DNA of 64,000 nt from Arthrobacter sp. SLBN-112 (GCF_030944625.1 NZ_JAUSXY010000001.1:3844001-3908000); one strand, 5' to 3'. Numbered from the stretch's first letter, positions 56,094 through 64,000 are shown. A program made the numbers and translations. The notes: generated from the letters alone by a model not told the origin.

Positions 56094-57337
56094 GCCTCTG
56101 CTCCCCTCTCTCCGGCCGTGCGGGTCCCGGGGCCCGCTGTTGGGTTGTCGGTGTCTTTGGGTTCCGTGCTGTCCCGGGCCGTGACTTTATTGATGGCTGT
56201 CCGGCCGTAGGCGAGCAGGCGCTGCCGTGCCGGGAGCAGCCCCTGCGAGCGGAAGATCATGATCAGGACCAGGGCGATCCCGAAAATCAGGTACTTGTAT
56301 TCGGCGATGGCCGTGAACCTCAACGGGATGTAACTGACCAGAGCCCCGCCCAGGATGGCACCAACCTTGTTGCCTGCGCCGCCGAGCACTACCGCGGCCA
56401 GGAACAGGATGGAGGTGGTGACGTCGAACTTCTGGTTGTTGACGAACCCCACCTGCCCGGCGAACAGCGCGCCTGAAAGGCCGCCGATCGCGGCGCCGAT
56501 GGCGAACGCCCACACCTTGTACTTGAAGGTGGGAACGCCCATGATTTCAGCTGCGTCCTCATCCTCGCGGATGGCGATCCAGGCGCGGCCAACCCGGCTG
56601 CGCTCCAGGTTGCCCACCAGGAGGGTGACGATGATGATGATGGTCAGCGTCAGCCAGTACCAGGGCACACCGTTCGAGTTGGAGAAGATAGGCGTTCCGT
56701 CAGCTTCGGTGCCCGGCGGATGGCCGACGTTCTGGAAACCGACCTGGCCCTTCATCGCGGGAATGATCGTGGCCAGGATGCGGACGATTTCACCGAACCC
56801 GAGCGTCACGATGGCCAGGTAGTCGCCCCGCAGGCGGAGGGTGGGGACACCCAGCACCACGCCGAAGAACATGGTGACCGCCATGGCGATCGGAATGGTC
56901 CACAGGTACGGGATGTGCAGGAAGGGCGAGTCCGGGCTGGTCAGCATCGCCGCGCAGTAGGAGCCGACGGCGAAGAAGGCAACATACCCAAGGTCCAGCA
57001 GGCCCGCGTATCCCACCACGACGTTGAGGCCTACCGCGATGAGGGCGAAGCGTGCCATGTCGAAGCACGCCAGGGCGAAATTGTTGCCCGGCTCCGTGGT
57101 GATGATGGGCGGGTTGAGCAGCGGGAGCATGTAGGCCAGCGCGACGACGATGACCAGGAAGGCCCACTGCTGTTGGCGGGACAGTGCATGCCACCGGTCG
57201 GAGAAGTACCCGGACTTGCGTCTCCCGCGCTGGCGGAGATCGCTTTTGCCTGCGGCCTTCGACGAGGCTTCGCGGTCCTCTGCCGCCTGCGCGGCGGCCG
57301 CCGTCTGCAGCGGCGTGGGTCCGTCCGTCATGCTCAT
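56090..57337 (-). CDS. livM: Branched-chain amino acid ABC transporter permease LivM
   Basis: The permease of about 415 residues has a 60-residue polar cytosolic N terminus and ten or so helices with GYAGLLDLGYVAFFAVGSY, GVVLGVPTLRLRGDYLAIVTLGFGEI and the coupling segment AWIAIREDEDAAEIMGV, all LivM features. ATG 57337 follows AAGGAG by 6 nt; it overlaps the livH stop. It forms the membrane channel with LivH. Confidence 0.93.
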   Translation of the reverse strand: MSMTDGPTPLQTAAAAQAAEDREASSKAAGKSDLRQRGRRKSGYFSDRWHALSRQQQWAFLVIVVALAYMLPLLNPPIITTEPGNNFALACFDMARFALIAVGLNVVVGYAGLLDLGYVAFFAVGSYCAAMLTSPDSPFLHIPYLWTIPIAMAVTMFFGVVLGVPTLRLRGDYLAIVTLGFGEIVRILATIIPAMKGQVGFQNVGHPPGTEADGTPIFSNSNGVPWYWLTLTIIIIVTLLVGNLERSRVGRAWIAIREDEDAAEIMGVPTFKYKVWAFAIGAAIGGLSGALFAGQVGFVNNQKFDVTTSILFLAAVVLGGAGNKVGAILGGALVSYIPLRFTAIAEYKYLIFGIALVLIMIFRSQGLLPARQRLLAYGRTAINKVTARDSTEPKDTDNPTAGPGTRTAGERGAEA

Positions 57338-58341
57338 GCTTTGCTCCTTCCAAGGGAGGTTCCCAGGATGCCTTCGGGCCGCAGCAGCAGCACCAGCACC
57401 AGCACCACGAATGCCACGACGTCGGTCCACTGCGAGTTCCCGAGCAGGATCTGGCCGTAGTTGCCGATCAGGCCGAGCAGCAGTCCACCCAGCAGGGCGC
57501 CGCGGACGTTGCCGATGCCGCCGAGCACGGCTGCCGCGAAGGCCTTGATTCCGAGGACGAATCCGCCGCTGTACTGGACACCGGAAGGGATTTTCATGAC
57601 GTAGAACAATGCGGCGGCTCCTGCGAGCAGGCCCCCGATGATGAAGGTGGTAATAATGATGCGCTCTTTGTTGACGCCCATCAATGTCGCAGTGTCCGGG
57701 TCCTGGGCTACTGCCCTGATGCCGCGGCCGGTGCGGGACTTACTGATGAACCGGTCGATGCCGACCATCATGATGACCGCCGCGATGATGATCACCAATT
57801 GCTGGGAATCGACGATGGTGCCGAAGACATCAAAGATGGGAGTGGGCCGGAACATAGTCAGTGCAAGTTCGGGGCTGGGACCACGCCACAGGTAGATGAG
57901 GTACTGGATGGTGAAGGAAGCACCGATGGCGGTGATCAGGAAGACCAGACGCGGGGCGTTTCGTTGCCGGAGGGGTTTATAGGCGATCCGCTCAAGCAGG
58001 AAGGCCGTGACTGCAGAGGCGAGCATGGCAAGGACCAATGCCAGCAGCAGGTTCAGGATGATGGCCCAGATATCCAGGCGGGGAACCGAAGGACCGAAGC
58101 CGAGGCTGCTCAGGGTGAAGAAGACGGCGTAGCAGCCAACGATGAACACTTCAGAGTGGGCGAAGTTGATAAGGTTCAGCACGCCGTAAACGAGGGTGTA
58201 GCCGAGCGCTACGAGTGCGTAGATGGCTCCGAATGTCAGGCCGTCAAAGGTGGCGCTCCAGAAGTTCTGGGCGAGGGACGGTATGTCGAAAGTGATCCAG
58301 TCATTTTCAGTCGGGAGCAGTGGGACGAGAGAGGGAAGCAT
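57334..58341 (-). CDS. livH: Branched-chain amino acid ABC transporter permease LivH
   Basis: The permease of about 335 residues contains FGAIYALVALGYTLVYGVLNLINFAHSEVFIVG and GRGIRAVAQDPDTATLMGVN, the LivH signatures, and GFVLGIKAFAAAVLGGIGNVRGALLGG near the end. ATG 58341 has AGGA 8 nt upstream; ATG 58350 in the same frame is an alternative. It lies downstream of livK beyond a hairpin terminator, so it is probably expressed at a lower level. Confidence 0.93.
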   Translation of the reverse strand: MLPSLVPLLPTENDWITFDIPSLAQNFWSATFDGLTFGAIYALVALGYTLVYGVLNLINFAHSEVFIVGCYAVFFTLSSLGFGPSVPRLDIWAIILNLLLALVLAMLASAVTAFLLERIAYKPLRQRNAPRLVFLITAIGASFTIQYLIYLWRGPSPELALTMFRPTPIFDVFGTIVDSQQLVIIIAAVIMMVGIDRFISKSRTGRGIRAVAQDPDTATLMGVNKERIIITTFIIGGLLAGAAALFYVMKIPSGVQYSGGFVLGIKAFAAAVLGGIGNVRGALLGGLLLGLIGNYGQILLGNSQWTDVVAFVVLVLVLLLRPEGILGTSLGRSKA

Positions 58342-58443
58342 GGGGAACATCCTGATCCAGTTGCACGCGGCCTTGTGGGCCCGGCCGTGGGACTTGTGTC
58401 TAGTGACGTGGCTTGGTTCTGGGTTGTTGCCAAGCGAAGAAAA

Positions 58444-58478
58444 GGCTGTGGGGGCCTGCAGTGCTGGCCCCCACAGCC
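58444..58478 (-). terminator. Intercistronic terminator between livK and livH
   Basis: A perfect 13-bp stem (GGCTGTGGGGGCC with its complement, 9-nt loop) begins 17 nt after the livK stop. On the minus strand it is followed by TTTTCTT. Confidence 0.85.
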
Positions 58479-58494
58479 GATTCCCGCCGGGTTA

Positions 58495-59727
58495 TTACTC
58501 CCCGATGGGGCCGATCGGAACGATCTTCCCGTTTTCCACCTTGTAGCCGTAGACGGTCGGGGCCTGGAGTTCGCCCTTGGCGTCCCACTTGTAGTGCTTG
58601 CTGAAGCCGTCCTTGTCATAGGCCTTGACCCAGGACAGCAGGTCTGCGCGGCTTTGCTTGCCTGCGTCGATGCCGGACAGGAGGACCGTTGCGGCGTCGT
58701 AGCCTTCGATGGAGTATGTTCCGGGCTCGGCGCCCTTGGAGACGTCCTTGTAAGCCGAGGCGAAGTCCGGGATCAGTTCACCCGGGAGGCAGGGGCAGGT
58801 GAAGTAGGCGTTGTTGGACGCGTCGCCGGCCTGCTTGATGAACTGATCGTCCTTGACACCGTCAGGAGCCACGAACGTTCCGGTGAAGCCCTTACCGACC
58901 AGCTGCTGGTCGAACGGCGCGCCCTCGGCATAGTAGCCGGCGTAGAACACGGCGTCGGCCTTGGCGTTCATGATCTTGGAAATGACTGCCGAGAAGTCCT
59001 TCTGCCCGGTGGTTACCTTCTCCGTTCCGGCCAAGGCGCTCCCCAGGCCCGCAGAGGTGGAGGTTCCCAGGCCGATGCCGTAGTCGGAGTCATCCTGGAC
59101 CAGGTACACCTTCTTGGCGCCGAGCTTGCCGGTAAGGAACTTCGCGGCGGCCGGGCCCTGGACGGCGTCGTTGCCGAGGCCGCGGAAGAAGGTGGTCCAG
59201 CCGTTTTCGGTCAGGGTGGGGTTGGTGGCCGACGGGGTGATGTGGACCAGGCCCTTCTGCTCGAAGATGTTGCCCGTTGCCTTGGACTCACCGGAGAACG
59301 GCAGGCCGATGACGCCGAGAATGTCGGACTCGCTCACCAGCTGGGTCACCGGGCCGGTGGCCTTGTTGGGGTCGCCTTCGGTATCGAACTTCTTGAACTG
59401 GACCTGGCAGCCCGGGTTGGCCTTGTTGTGCTGGTCGATGGCGAGCTGGATGCCGTTGAAGATGTTAACGCCCAGCTGGGCATTGGGACCGGTCTGTGCG
59501 CCGGCGTAGGCCAGCGTAGTGGTTGCCGGGCAGGTTGCCTTGCCGTCGCCGGCAGGCTTGACCGCACCGGAGGGAACATCCACCTTCGAAATCGCGGGGA
59601 TGTTCACTTTATTGGAGGAGCCGGAGCTTTCGGTGGTGCCGGGGCCCGCCTGGTTGGCGCAGGCCGACAGCAGCATGCTGAATGTGGCTGCTGCTGCCAA
59701 CGAGGTGAGGACTTTCTTTCGGTACAT
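58495..59727 (-). CDS. livK: Branched-chain amino acid ABC transporter substrate-binding lipoprotein
   Basis: The 410-residue protein has a lipoprotein signal peptide (MYRKKVLTSLAAAATFSMLLSAC, lipobox LSAC with the lipidated Cys) and a type I periplasmic-binding fold with LVQDDSDYGIGLGTS, FYAGYYAEGAPF and GYDAATVLLSGIDAGKQ. It captures branched-chain amino acids or a related amide and delivers them to LivHM. The first gene of the liv operon; a Crp-like site lies about 127 nt upstream. Confidence 0.93.
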   Translation of the reverse strand: MYRKKVLTSLAAAATFSMLLSACANQAGPGTTESSGSSNKVNIPAISKVDVPSGAVKPAGDGKATCPATTTLAYAGAQTGPNAQLGVNIFNGIQLAIDQHNKANPGCQVQFKKFDTEGDPNKATGPVTQLVSESDILGVIGLPFSGESKATGNIFEQKGLVHITPSATNPTLTENGWTTFFRGLGNDAVQGPAAAKFLTGKLGAKKVYLVQDDSDYGIGLGTSTSAGLGSALAGTEKVTTGQKDFSAVISKIMNAKADAVFYAGYYAEGAPFDQQLVGKGFTGTFVAPDGVKDDQFIKQAGDASNNAYFTCPCLPGELIPDFASAYKDVSKGAEPGTYSIEGYDAATVLLSGIDAGKQSRADLLSWVKAYDKDGFSKHYKWDAKGELQAPTVYGYKVENGKIVPIGPIGE

Positions 59728-59853
59728 TTGTCTGCCTTCCGAAACAGGGCCATGCGATGCGCGTGCGGATCAATGGGACGCTGCGGCGCCCGAAAATGGG
59801 ACCAGGTATTCCTGATTTAGGTTCAAGCTAGTGCATGGAGGGCAACGAATCTA

Positions 59854-59869
59854 AGTGACTGAGGTCACA
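59854..59869. promoter_or_regulatory. Crp/GlxR-like site upstream of livK
   Basis: AGTGA-CTGAGG-TCACA matches TGTGA-N6-TCACA at nine of ten positions. It lies 127 bp before the livK ATG, in the region that should hold its promoter, so a cAMP-receptor-type regulator may control the operon. Confidence 0.5.
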
Positions 59870-59907
59870 GCCTTATAACAGTCGTTGCCTATGCGGAATT
59901 AAATGGC

Positions 59908-59936
59908 GAAAGCCGCCTGCATCGCAGGCGGCTTTC
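59908..59936 (-). terminator. Terminator of the tRNA gene
   Basis: A perfect 13-bp stem (GAAAGCCGCCTGC with its complement, loop ATC) lies 37 nt beyond the tRNA 3' end on the minus strand. The stem ends in CTTTC and is followed by GCCATTTAA. Confidence 0.75.
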
Positions 59937-59973
59937 AGGCGCGGGGGCATCAGTTCCCCGTCCATGGCAGTTG

Positions 59974-60047
59974 TACCCCAGGTGGGACTCGAACCCACAA
60001 CACGCGGATTTTAAGTCCGCTGCCTCTGCCAATTGGGCTACTGGGGC
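59974..60047 (-). tRNA. tRNA with UAA anticodon (Leu), class I variable loop
   Basis: The 74-nt gene folds as a cloverleaf: acceptor GCCCCAG with CTGGGGT (a G1-U72 wobble), anticodon stem GCGGA/TCCGC around loop CTTAAAA, T-arm GTGGG-TTCGAGT-CCCAC and discriminator A73. The anticodon is UAA, reading the leucine codon UUA. The variable loop is only five bases (GTGTT), whereas leucine tRNAs are class II with a long variable arm. CCA is not encoded. The anticodon and A73 favour leucine; the body does not. Confidence 0.85.
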
Positions 60048-60091
60048 GCCGGGTCAATGGTACCTGCCAACGGCCCGTTGCCGGGAAACGC

Positions 60092-60130
60092 CGACGGCGG
60101 CCGGCCCCGGGAAGGGGACGGCCGCCGTCG
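60092..60130 (-). terminator. Hairpin downstream of ndh
   Basis: CGACGGCGGCCG and CGGCCGCCGTCG form a 12-bp stem 24 nt after the ndh stop. There is no U-run, so termination is plausible but weaker than usual. Confidence 0.6.
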
Positions 60131-60154
60131 GACGCGGTGAAGCGGATGGGCGCG

Positions 60155-61621
60155 CTACTTGGCGTTGGCGGCTACCGTTTCCTTGGGAGCGGGCGTGGCT
60201 GATGAACCGGAGCCGGCGGCCGGGACGGCTGCGGGCGCAGCCGCAGGCTTGGGCGCCGGGGTGGCCGCCGCGACGAAGGCGCCGCGGGGGTTGTCCAGGT
60301 CCAGCAGCTGCGTGGTGTCGCGGCCGGCGAAGAAGCTGATGATCCAGTTCAGGATGACGCGGAACTTGCGCTCGACAGTGGGCATGGCCATACCGTGGTA
60401 GCCGCGGTGTGCCAGCCAGGCGAGCCCGCCCTTGAGGCCGATCCGGCCCAGGAGGTTGATGTTGGCAACACCCTTCCATTCGCCGAAGCCGGCCACAGCA
60501 CCAAGGTTCTTGTGCTTGTAGTCCCCCAACGGCTTTTCCCAGCGTGATGCCCAGAGGTTCTTCGCGAGGCGCTTGGCCTGGCGGAGGGCGTGCTGGGCAT
60601 TCGGGACGCAGGTGCCGTCCGGGAGGCCCTTGCCGGTGAGGTCCGGAACAGCGGCGATGTCGCCGGCCGCCCAGGCGTTCTCCACGATGCCTTCGTCGCC
60701 GGCGATGCGCAGGTCCGGCAGGACGCGGACGCGGCCGCGCGGCTCGAGCGGGAAGTCGGTGGAACGGACCATGGGGTTGGCCTGCACGCCTGCAGTCCAC
60801 ACCAGGGTGTCGGCTTCGAATTCCTGCGCGGGGGTCTTGTCCGGCAGGTTGATGAGCTTCAGGGTGCCCTCGGCGCTGTCCAGCGACGTGTTCAGCAGGA
60901 CCTCGATGCCGCGGCTGCGGAGGTGCTCGACGACCCAGTCGGCCTGCTTGGCAGTGACCTCGGGCATGATACGGCCCATGGCTTCAACCAGGACGAAGCG
61001 GACTTCCTCCTGCTTGACGCGCGGGTTGTTGCGCACGGCGGCGCGGGCGAGGTCTTCCATCTCGGTGATGCATTCGATCCCGGCGAAGCCGCCGCCGACC
61101 ACCACGAATGTGAGGGCCTTGGCGCGGGCAGCGGGGTCCGTCATGGTGGAGGCAACCTCGATGCGCTCCAGCAGCTTGTTGCGCAGGGCAACGGCTTCTT
61201 CAATGGTCTTCAGGCCGATGCCCTTGTCCGCCAGGCCCTTGATGGGGAACGTGCGGGTGATGGCGCCGGCTGCGAGGACGACGTCGAAGTAGGGAACCTC
61301 AAAGTTCTCGCCGCCGTCGGAGGGTGCCACCACAGCAGTGCGGTTGACGTGGTCGATCGAGGTGACGCGGCCCTGGATCAGTTCCGTCTGCTTGAGGTGC
61401 TGGCGGTGGGATACCACCGCGTGGCGGGCTTCGATGTTGCCGCCGGCCACTTCCGGGAGGAAGGGCTGGTAAGTCATGTAGGGCAGGGGATCAACGACGG
61501 TGACGATGCCACCGGCATTCGCGATCTTCTTCTGCAGTTTCAGTGCTACGTACAGGCCGACGTACCCGCCGCCGACGACGAGTACCCTGGGACGGTCCTG
61601 GAGCTGTGGGGTGGTTGCCAT
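60155..61621 (-). CDS. ndh: Type II NADH dehydrogenase
   Basis: The 488-residue flavoprotein transfers electrons from NADH to menaquinone without proton pumping. It has two dinucleotide-binding motifs, VLVVGGGYVGLYVALKLQ (FAD) and FVVVGGGFAGIECITEMEDL (NADH), plus MTYQPFLPEVAGGNIE with the quinone-side segment and AWAAGDIAAVPDL. The C-terminal 60 residues are Ala/Pro-rich. TATCCT lies 6 nt upstream of the ATG (leaderless) and a Rex-like operator covers the -35 region. The upstream mycosin gene ends inside that operator. Confidence 0.93.
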   Translation of the reverse strand: MATTPQLQDRPRVLVVGGGYVGLYVALKLQKKIANAGGIVTVVDPLPYMTYQPFLPEVAGGNIEARHAVVSHRQHLKQTELIQGRVTSIDHVNRTAVVAPSDGGENFEVPYFDVVLAAGAITRTFPIKGLADKGIGLKTIEEAVALRNKLLERIEVASTMTDPAARAKALTFVVVGGGFAGIECITEMEDLARAAVRNNPRVKQEEVRFVLVEAMGRIMPEVTAKQADWVVEHLRSRGIEVLLNTSLDSAEGTLKLINLPDKTPAQEFEADTLVWTAGVQANPMVRSTDFPLEPRGRVRVLPDLRIAGDEGIVENAWAAGDIAAVPDLTGKGLPDGTCVPNAQHALRQAKRLAKNLWASRWEKPLGDYKHKNLGAVAGFGEWKGVANINLLGRIGLKGGLAWLAHRGYHGMAMPTVERKFRVILNWIISFFAGRDTTQLLDLDNPRGAFVAAATPAPKPAAAPAAVPAAGSGSSATPAPKETVAANAK

Positions 61622-61640
61622 AGTTTAAGGATAGCGCAGT

Positions 61641-61659
61641 TTGTGAAAATCTTCACTAA
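61641..61659. promoter_or_regulatory. Rex-like (or Crp-like) operator at the ndh promoter
   Basis: TTGTGAA-AATC-TTCACTAA matches the Rex consensus TTGTGAA-N4-TTCACAA with one deviation, and also contains the Crp core GTGA-N6-TCAC. It covers the -35 position of the promoter whose -10 is TATCCT at 61628-61633. Rex senses NADH/NAD and represses ndh in other bacteria. Confidence 0.65.
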
Positions 61660-63065
61660 CTAGGTCGATGGTCCGTAACTTGTGATTCCCGGGACAAATT
61701 GACCCGTTCCACCACCCCGGTATCCGGGTCCTCCCGGGCCAGGGCCGGGTTGCGGGAAGCCCTCCTGAGCTGGAACGCGGCCGCAGCGATGATTGCCACG
61801 AAAAGGACGGCGAAACCTATCACGACGGCGGCGCCGATGGCACTGTCGCGCGGGGAGGGCGCCTTGGCAGCGGGGACGGTCGCCTCCGGCAGGGTGGGTG
61901 CCGCGCTGGGCACCGGGGCGGCGGAAGGAACCTGGGTTGCCGGGGCTGCGTTACCGCGCCGGTGGACCCGGATCCATTCGGCGATGGTACCCAGCGGGTT
62001 CACCGTGGCTTCCGGGACGTCGGCCTTGAGCGCGGCCTCGGCGTTGAGGATCCCGTAGCCGTACAGCGGGTCCTTGCCGGGCGCGCCGGCATCCTTCGCC
62101 GTCGAGACAATCCTGTTGATGACCTGCTCGGCACTCATGTCCGGCCACTTGGACCGAATCAGTGCAGCCACCCCGGCAACGATCGGAGTGGAGCCGGACG
62201 TCCCGGCCCATTCGGCGTAGCTCCCGCCGGGGAGTCCGCCGACCAGGTTCTCCGCAGGGGCGGCCACACCGATGCTGATCCCCTGGGACGAAGCATCCAC
62301 GCTGGCGGTGTTCTTGCGGTCCAGGCCAGCGACCGTGAGGACGCCCGGGATAGTTGCGGGGGCGCCCACCTGGGTGTTGCCGCCCACCCGGTTGCCGGCT
62401 GCGGCCACGATGACCACGTCCTTTTGTTCGGCGTAAAGGAACGCCGCGTCCCAGCTTTGTGGCCACTGGGGTGTTGTGCTGCCGAGCGAAATGTTGATCA
62501 CCTTGGCGCCGTTGTCCACTGCCCAGCGGACGGCTTCGGGAATCTGGTCCTGGTCGCTTTTGCCTGAGGGGTTCGGTGAACCCAGCCATGTGGAAACGGA
62601 AAGGAGCTGCGCTTCCGGCGCCACGCCCATGACGCCGTCAGGCGGCGTGCCCGCAGGCCCGGGGCTGGGGCTGGGCGAGGCACTGGCCGGCTGGTGGCCG
62701 CGGCCTGCCAGCATGGTGGCCACCAGCGTGCCGTGTTCAGGCTTGGAGCCGACGCTCTTCTGGCCGTCCGGCTGGCCCGAGCCGGAGGCGTCATAGCCGC
62801 CGGTGACAGCACCTTTAAGGTCCGGGTGCTGGGCGTCAATGCCGCTGTCGATGACGGCCACCTTGACGCCGGCGCCCTTGGACACCTCCCAGGCCTTGGT
62901 GATGCCGGAATCTGCCAGCCAGTACTCTTTGTCGCGCCAATCGTCGGCTTTGGCGGCGGGCGCGGTAAAAAGGCCGGCGCACAGGCAGCAGGCGGCCAGC
63001 AGGACAGCCGCGAGGGCCGCGGCGGCCCGGCGCGCAGGCGGGGTCGGAGCTGGGGTGGATTGCAT
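61656..63065 (-). CDS. Mycosin-type subtilisin serine protease (S8 family)
   Basis: The 469-residue exported protease has a signal peptide to about residue 40, the subtilisin triad in VIDSGIDAQHPDL (Asp73), PEHGTLVATMLAGRG (His111) and GTSGSTPIVAG (Ser), and a C-terminal membrane helix near residues 415-440 with a basic tail. This anchored arrangement is that of mycosins, which process type VII secretion proteins. No ESX gene is in the window, so its substrate is unclear. It lies 4 nt after the ppx/gppA gene. Confidence 0.9.
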   Translation of the reverse strand: MQSTPAPTPPARRAAAALAAVLLAACCLCAGLFTAPAAKADDWRDKEYWLADSGITKAWEVSKGAGVKVAVIDSGIDAQHPDLKGAVTGGYDASGSGQPDGQKSVGSKPEHGTLVATMLAGRGHQPASASPSPSPGPAGTPPDGVMGVAPEAQLLSVSTWLGSPNPSGKSDQDQIPEAVRWAVDNGAKVINISLGSTTPQWPQSWDAAFLYAEQKDVVIVAAAGNRVGGNTQVGAPATIPGVLTVAGLDRKNTASVDASSQGISIGVAAPAENLVGGLPGGSYAEWAGTSGSTPIVAGVAALIRSKWPDMSAEQVINRIVSTAKDAGAPGKDPLYGYGILNAEAALKADVPEATVNPLGTIAEWIRVHRRGNAAPATQVPSAAPVPSAAPTLPEATVPAAKAPSPRDSAIGAAVVIGFAVLFVAIIAAAAFQLRRASRNPALAREDPDTGVVERVNLSRESQVTDHRPS

Positions 63066-63069
63066 GGGG

Positions 63070-64000
63070 CTACCCGATGCTCAGGGCGATGCCGTCAAGG
63101 ATGTCGTGCTCGCTCGCGGTGGCGGCGGTGATCCTGCCGCCGGTAAGCGTGCCCATCCGTTCCAGGATGCGGCGCCACACCAGTCCCCCGGCGCCAATGA
63201 CATCCACCCGCCCCGGGTGCATGTACGGCAGGGCGGCGCGGCCGGCCCGGGTCATCGCCAGCAGGTCGCCGGCAGCGGCCTTGACGTCCTCAATGGGAAG
63301 CTGGGCGCCGTGGATGGCGTCCGGCGAGTATTCGGGCAGGCGGAGGGCGTGCGCGGTGATGGTGGTGACGGATCCGGCCACGCCGACGACGGCGGTGGCA
63401 CGTTCCAGCGGCACGTCGCGTCCGGCGCGGGCTATGGCGGCGTCAACGTCGGCCTCGGCGGCCGCGACCTGTTCGGCCGTGGGCGGATCGTCACGCAGGT
63501 GCCGCTCAGTGAGGCGAACGCAGCCGATGTCCACGGATTTGGCTGCCGTGACCCCGGAGGCGGTGCCGAGGACAAATTCGGTGCTTCCGCCGCCAAGGTC
63601 CACCACCAGTACTTCATGGCCGTCGAGGATGGGCAGCACGCTGCTGGCGCCGGCGAACGACAAGGCCGCTTCCTCGTCGCCGGAAATGACCTCAGGTTCG
63701 ACTCCCAGGAGGTCCCGGATGCCGTCCACGAAGACGTCCCTGTTGCGTGCGTCCCGGCTTGCCGAGGTAGCGACGAACCGGGTCCGTTCCGCACCGTGCT
63801 CACGGATCAGGCGGGCATAGTCAGCCGTTGCGGCGAAGGTGCGTTCAAGGGCCTCCGGAGCCAGTTCGCCGGTGGCATCCACCCCCTGGCCCAGCCGGAC
63901 CACGCGCATTTCCCGGACGACGTCAGTCAGGGCCGTGCTGCCGTTGCTGCGGTCAATGTCCGCGATCAGGAGCCGGATGGAGTTGGTGCCGCAGTCGATG
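63070..64000 (-). CDS. Exopolyphosphatase (Ppx/GppA family), 5' end outside window
   Basis: The frame continues to the right edge and begins there with IDCGTNSIRLLIADIDR, the N-terminal phosphate-binding segment of Ppx/GppA, lacking only a few residues. Further motifs are VATSASRDARNRDVF, ISGDEEAALSFAGA, VVDLGGGSTEFVLG and VGVAGSVTTITA. The enzyme releases phosphate from polyphosphate or from pppGpp. With about 310 residues it is the short, single-module form. The mycosin gene follows after 4 nt. Confidence 0.93.
   Translation of the reverse strand, partial: IDCGTNSIRLLIADIDRSNGSTALTDVVREMRVVRLGQGVDATGELAPEALERTFAATADYARLIREHGAERTRFVATSASRDARNRDVFVDGIRDLLGVEPEVISGDEEAALSFAGASSVLPILDGHEVLVVDLGGGSTEFVLGTASGVTAAKSVDIGCVRLTERHLRDDPPTAEQVAAAEADVDAAIARAGRDVPLERATAVVGVAGSVTTITAHALRLPEYSPDAIHGAQLPIEDVKAAAGDLLAMTRAGRAALPYMHPGRVDVIGAGGLVWRRILERMGTLTGGRITAATASEHDILDGIALSIG

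Noticed and set aside
57184..59820. Open frame of about 880 codons antisense to livMHK
   Set aside because: Composition is Gly/His/Asp-rich shadow sequence with no recognisable domain, while the minus strand encodes clear liv genes.

Overview
The window is a 64 kb stretch of a high-GC actinobacterial chromosome, most likely from Arthrobacter, Pseudarthrobacter or a close relative in the Micrococcaceae. The pointers are a mycothiol conjugate amidase (mca), a WhiB iron-sulfur regulator, actinobacterial families DUF3499, DUF4245, DUF4307 and DUF5719, an orphan mycosin-type protease, a PIN-PhoH fusion, GTG and TTG starts, and many genes preceded by a TAnnnT box only 6-7 nt from the start codon (leaderless pattern). 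No phage, insertion sequence, CRISPR array or rRNA was seen. The content is mainly housekeeping and envelope genes in short operons.

Layout. 1-4218: tail of a MoxR ATPase, DUF58 protein and transglutaminase-like membrane protein (one operon). 4280-10506: gabD, rsmI, a protein O-mannosyltransferase and an acyl-CoA synthetase. 10497-14875: TIGR01906 membrane protein, a frameshifted SpoIIM-family gene, an RDD protein and an L,D-transpeptidase. 14940-17804: ahcY, Trm112-like protein, DUF3499 and a zincin-like protein. 17877-31069: envelope and regulatory region with DUF5719, a 1,100-residue GT2 membrane protein, whiB, TIGR03089, GtrA, purK-purE, a frameshifted LCP gene, manA and a FemX-like ligase. 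31158-35223: central carbon genes glpX and fumC with DUF4245 and carbonic anhydrase. 35317-37711: self-contained TetR-MFS efflux operon with its own operator. 37883-44303: NUDIX, prepilin-type peptidase, an unknown protein, GNAT, PIN-PhoH, uppS and hemolysin III. 44404-49834: mca, DUF4307, greA, rhomboid, ilvA and AI-2E transporter. 49860-53267: galactose genes (epimerase, galT-galK). 53380-59727: BI-1 family protein and a branched-chain amino acid ABC transporter (livK-livHMGF). 59974-64000: an unusual tRNA with UAA anticodon, ndh, an orphan mycosin and the start-truncated ppx/gppA gene.

The most interesting signals are regulatory and structural. A TTGTGAA-N4-TTCAC operator (Rex-like, also Crp-like) covers the ndh promoter. 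GTGA-N6-TCAC palindromes lie upstream of livK and of the TIGR03089 gene. A palindrome lies inside the whiB promoter. Three GTAAGTTA half-sites at 15-bp spacing lie before hemolysin III. A 79-nt near-perfect hairpin element separates two convergent genes. The tRNA has a leucine UAA anticodon but a class I variable loop. Three genes (SpoIIM family, LCP, FemX-like C terminus) show indels in G/C-rich tracts, which may be real decay or sequence errors. I found no clear undescribed defence or biosynthetic system. All assignments are by reading motifs; no database search was run.
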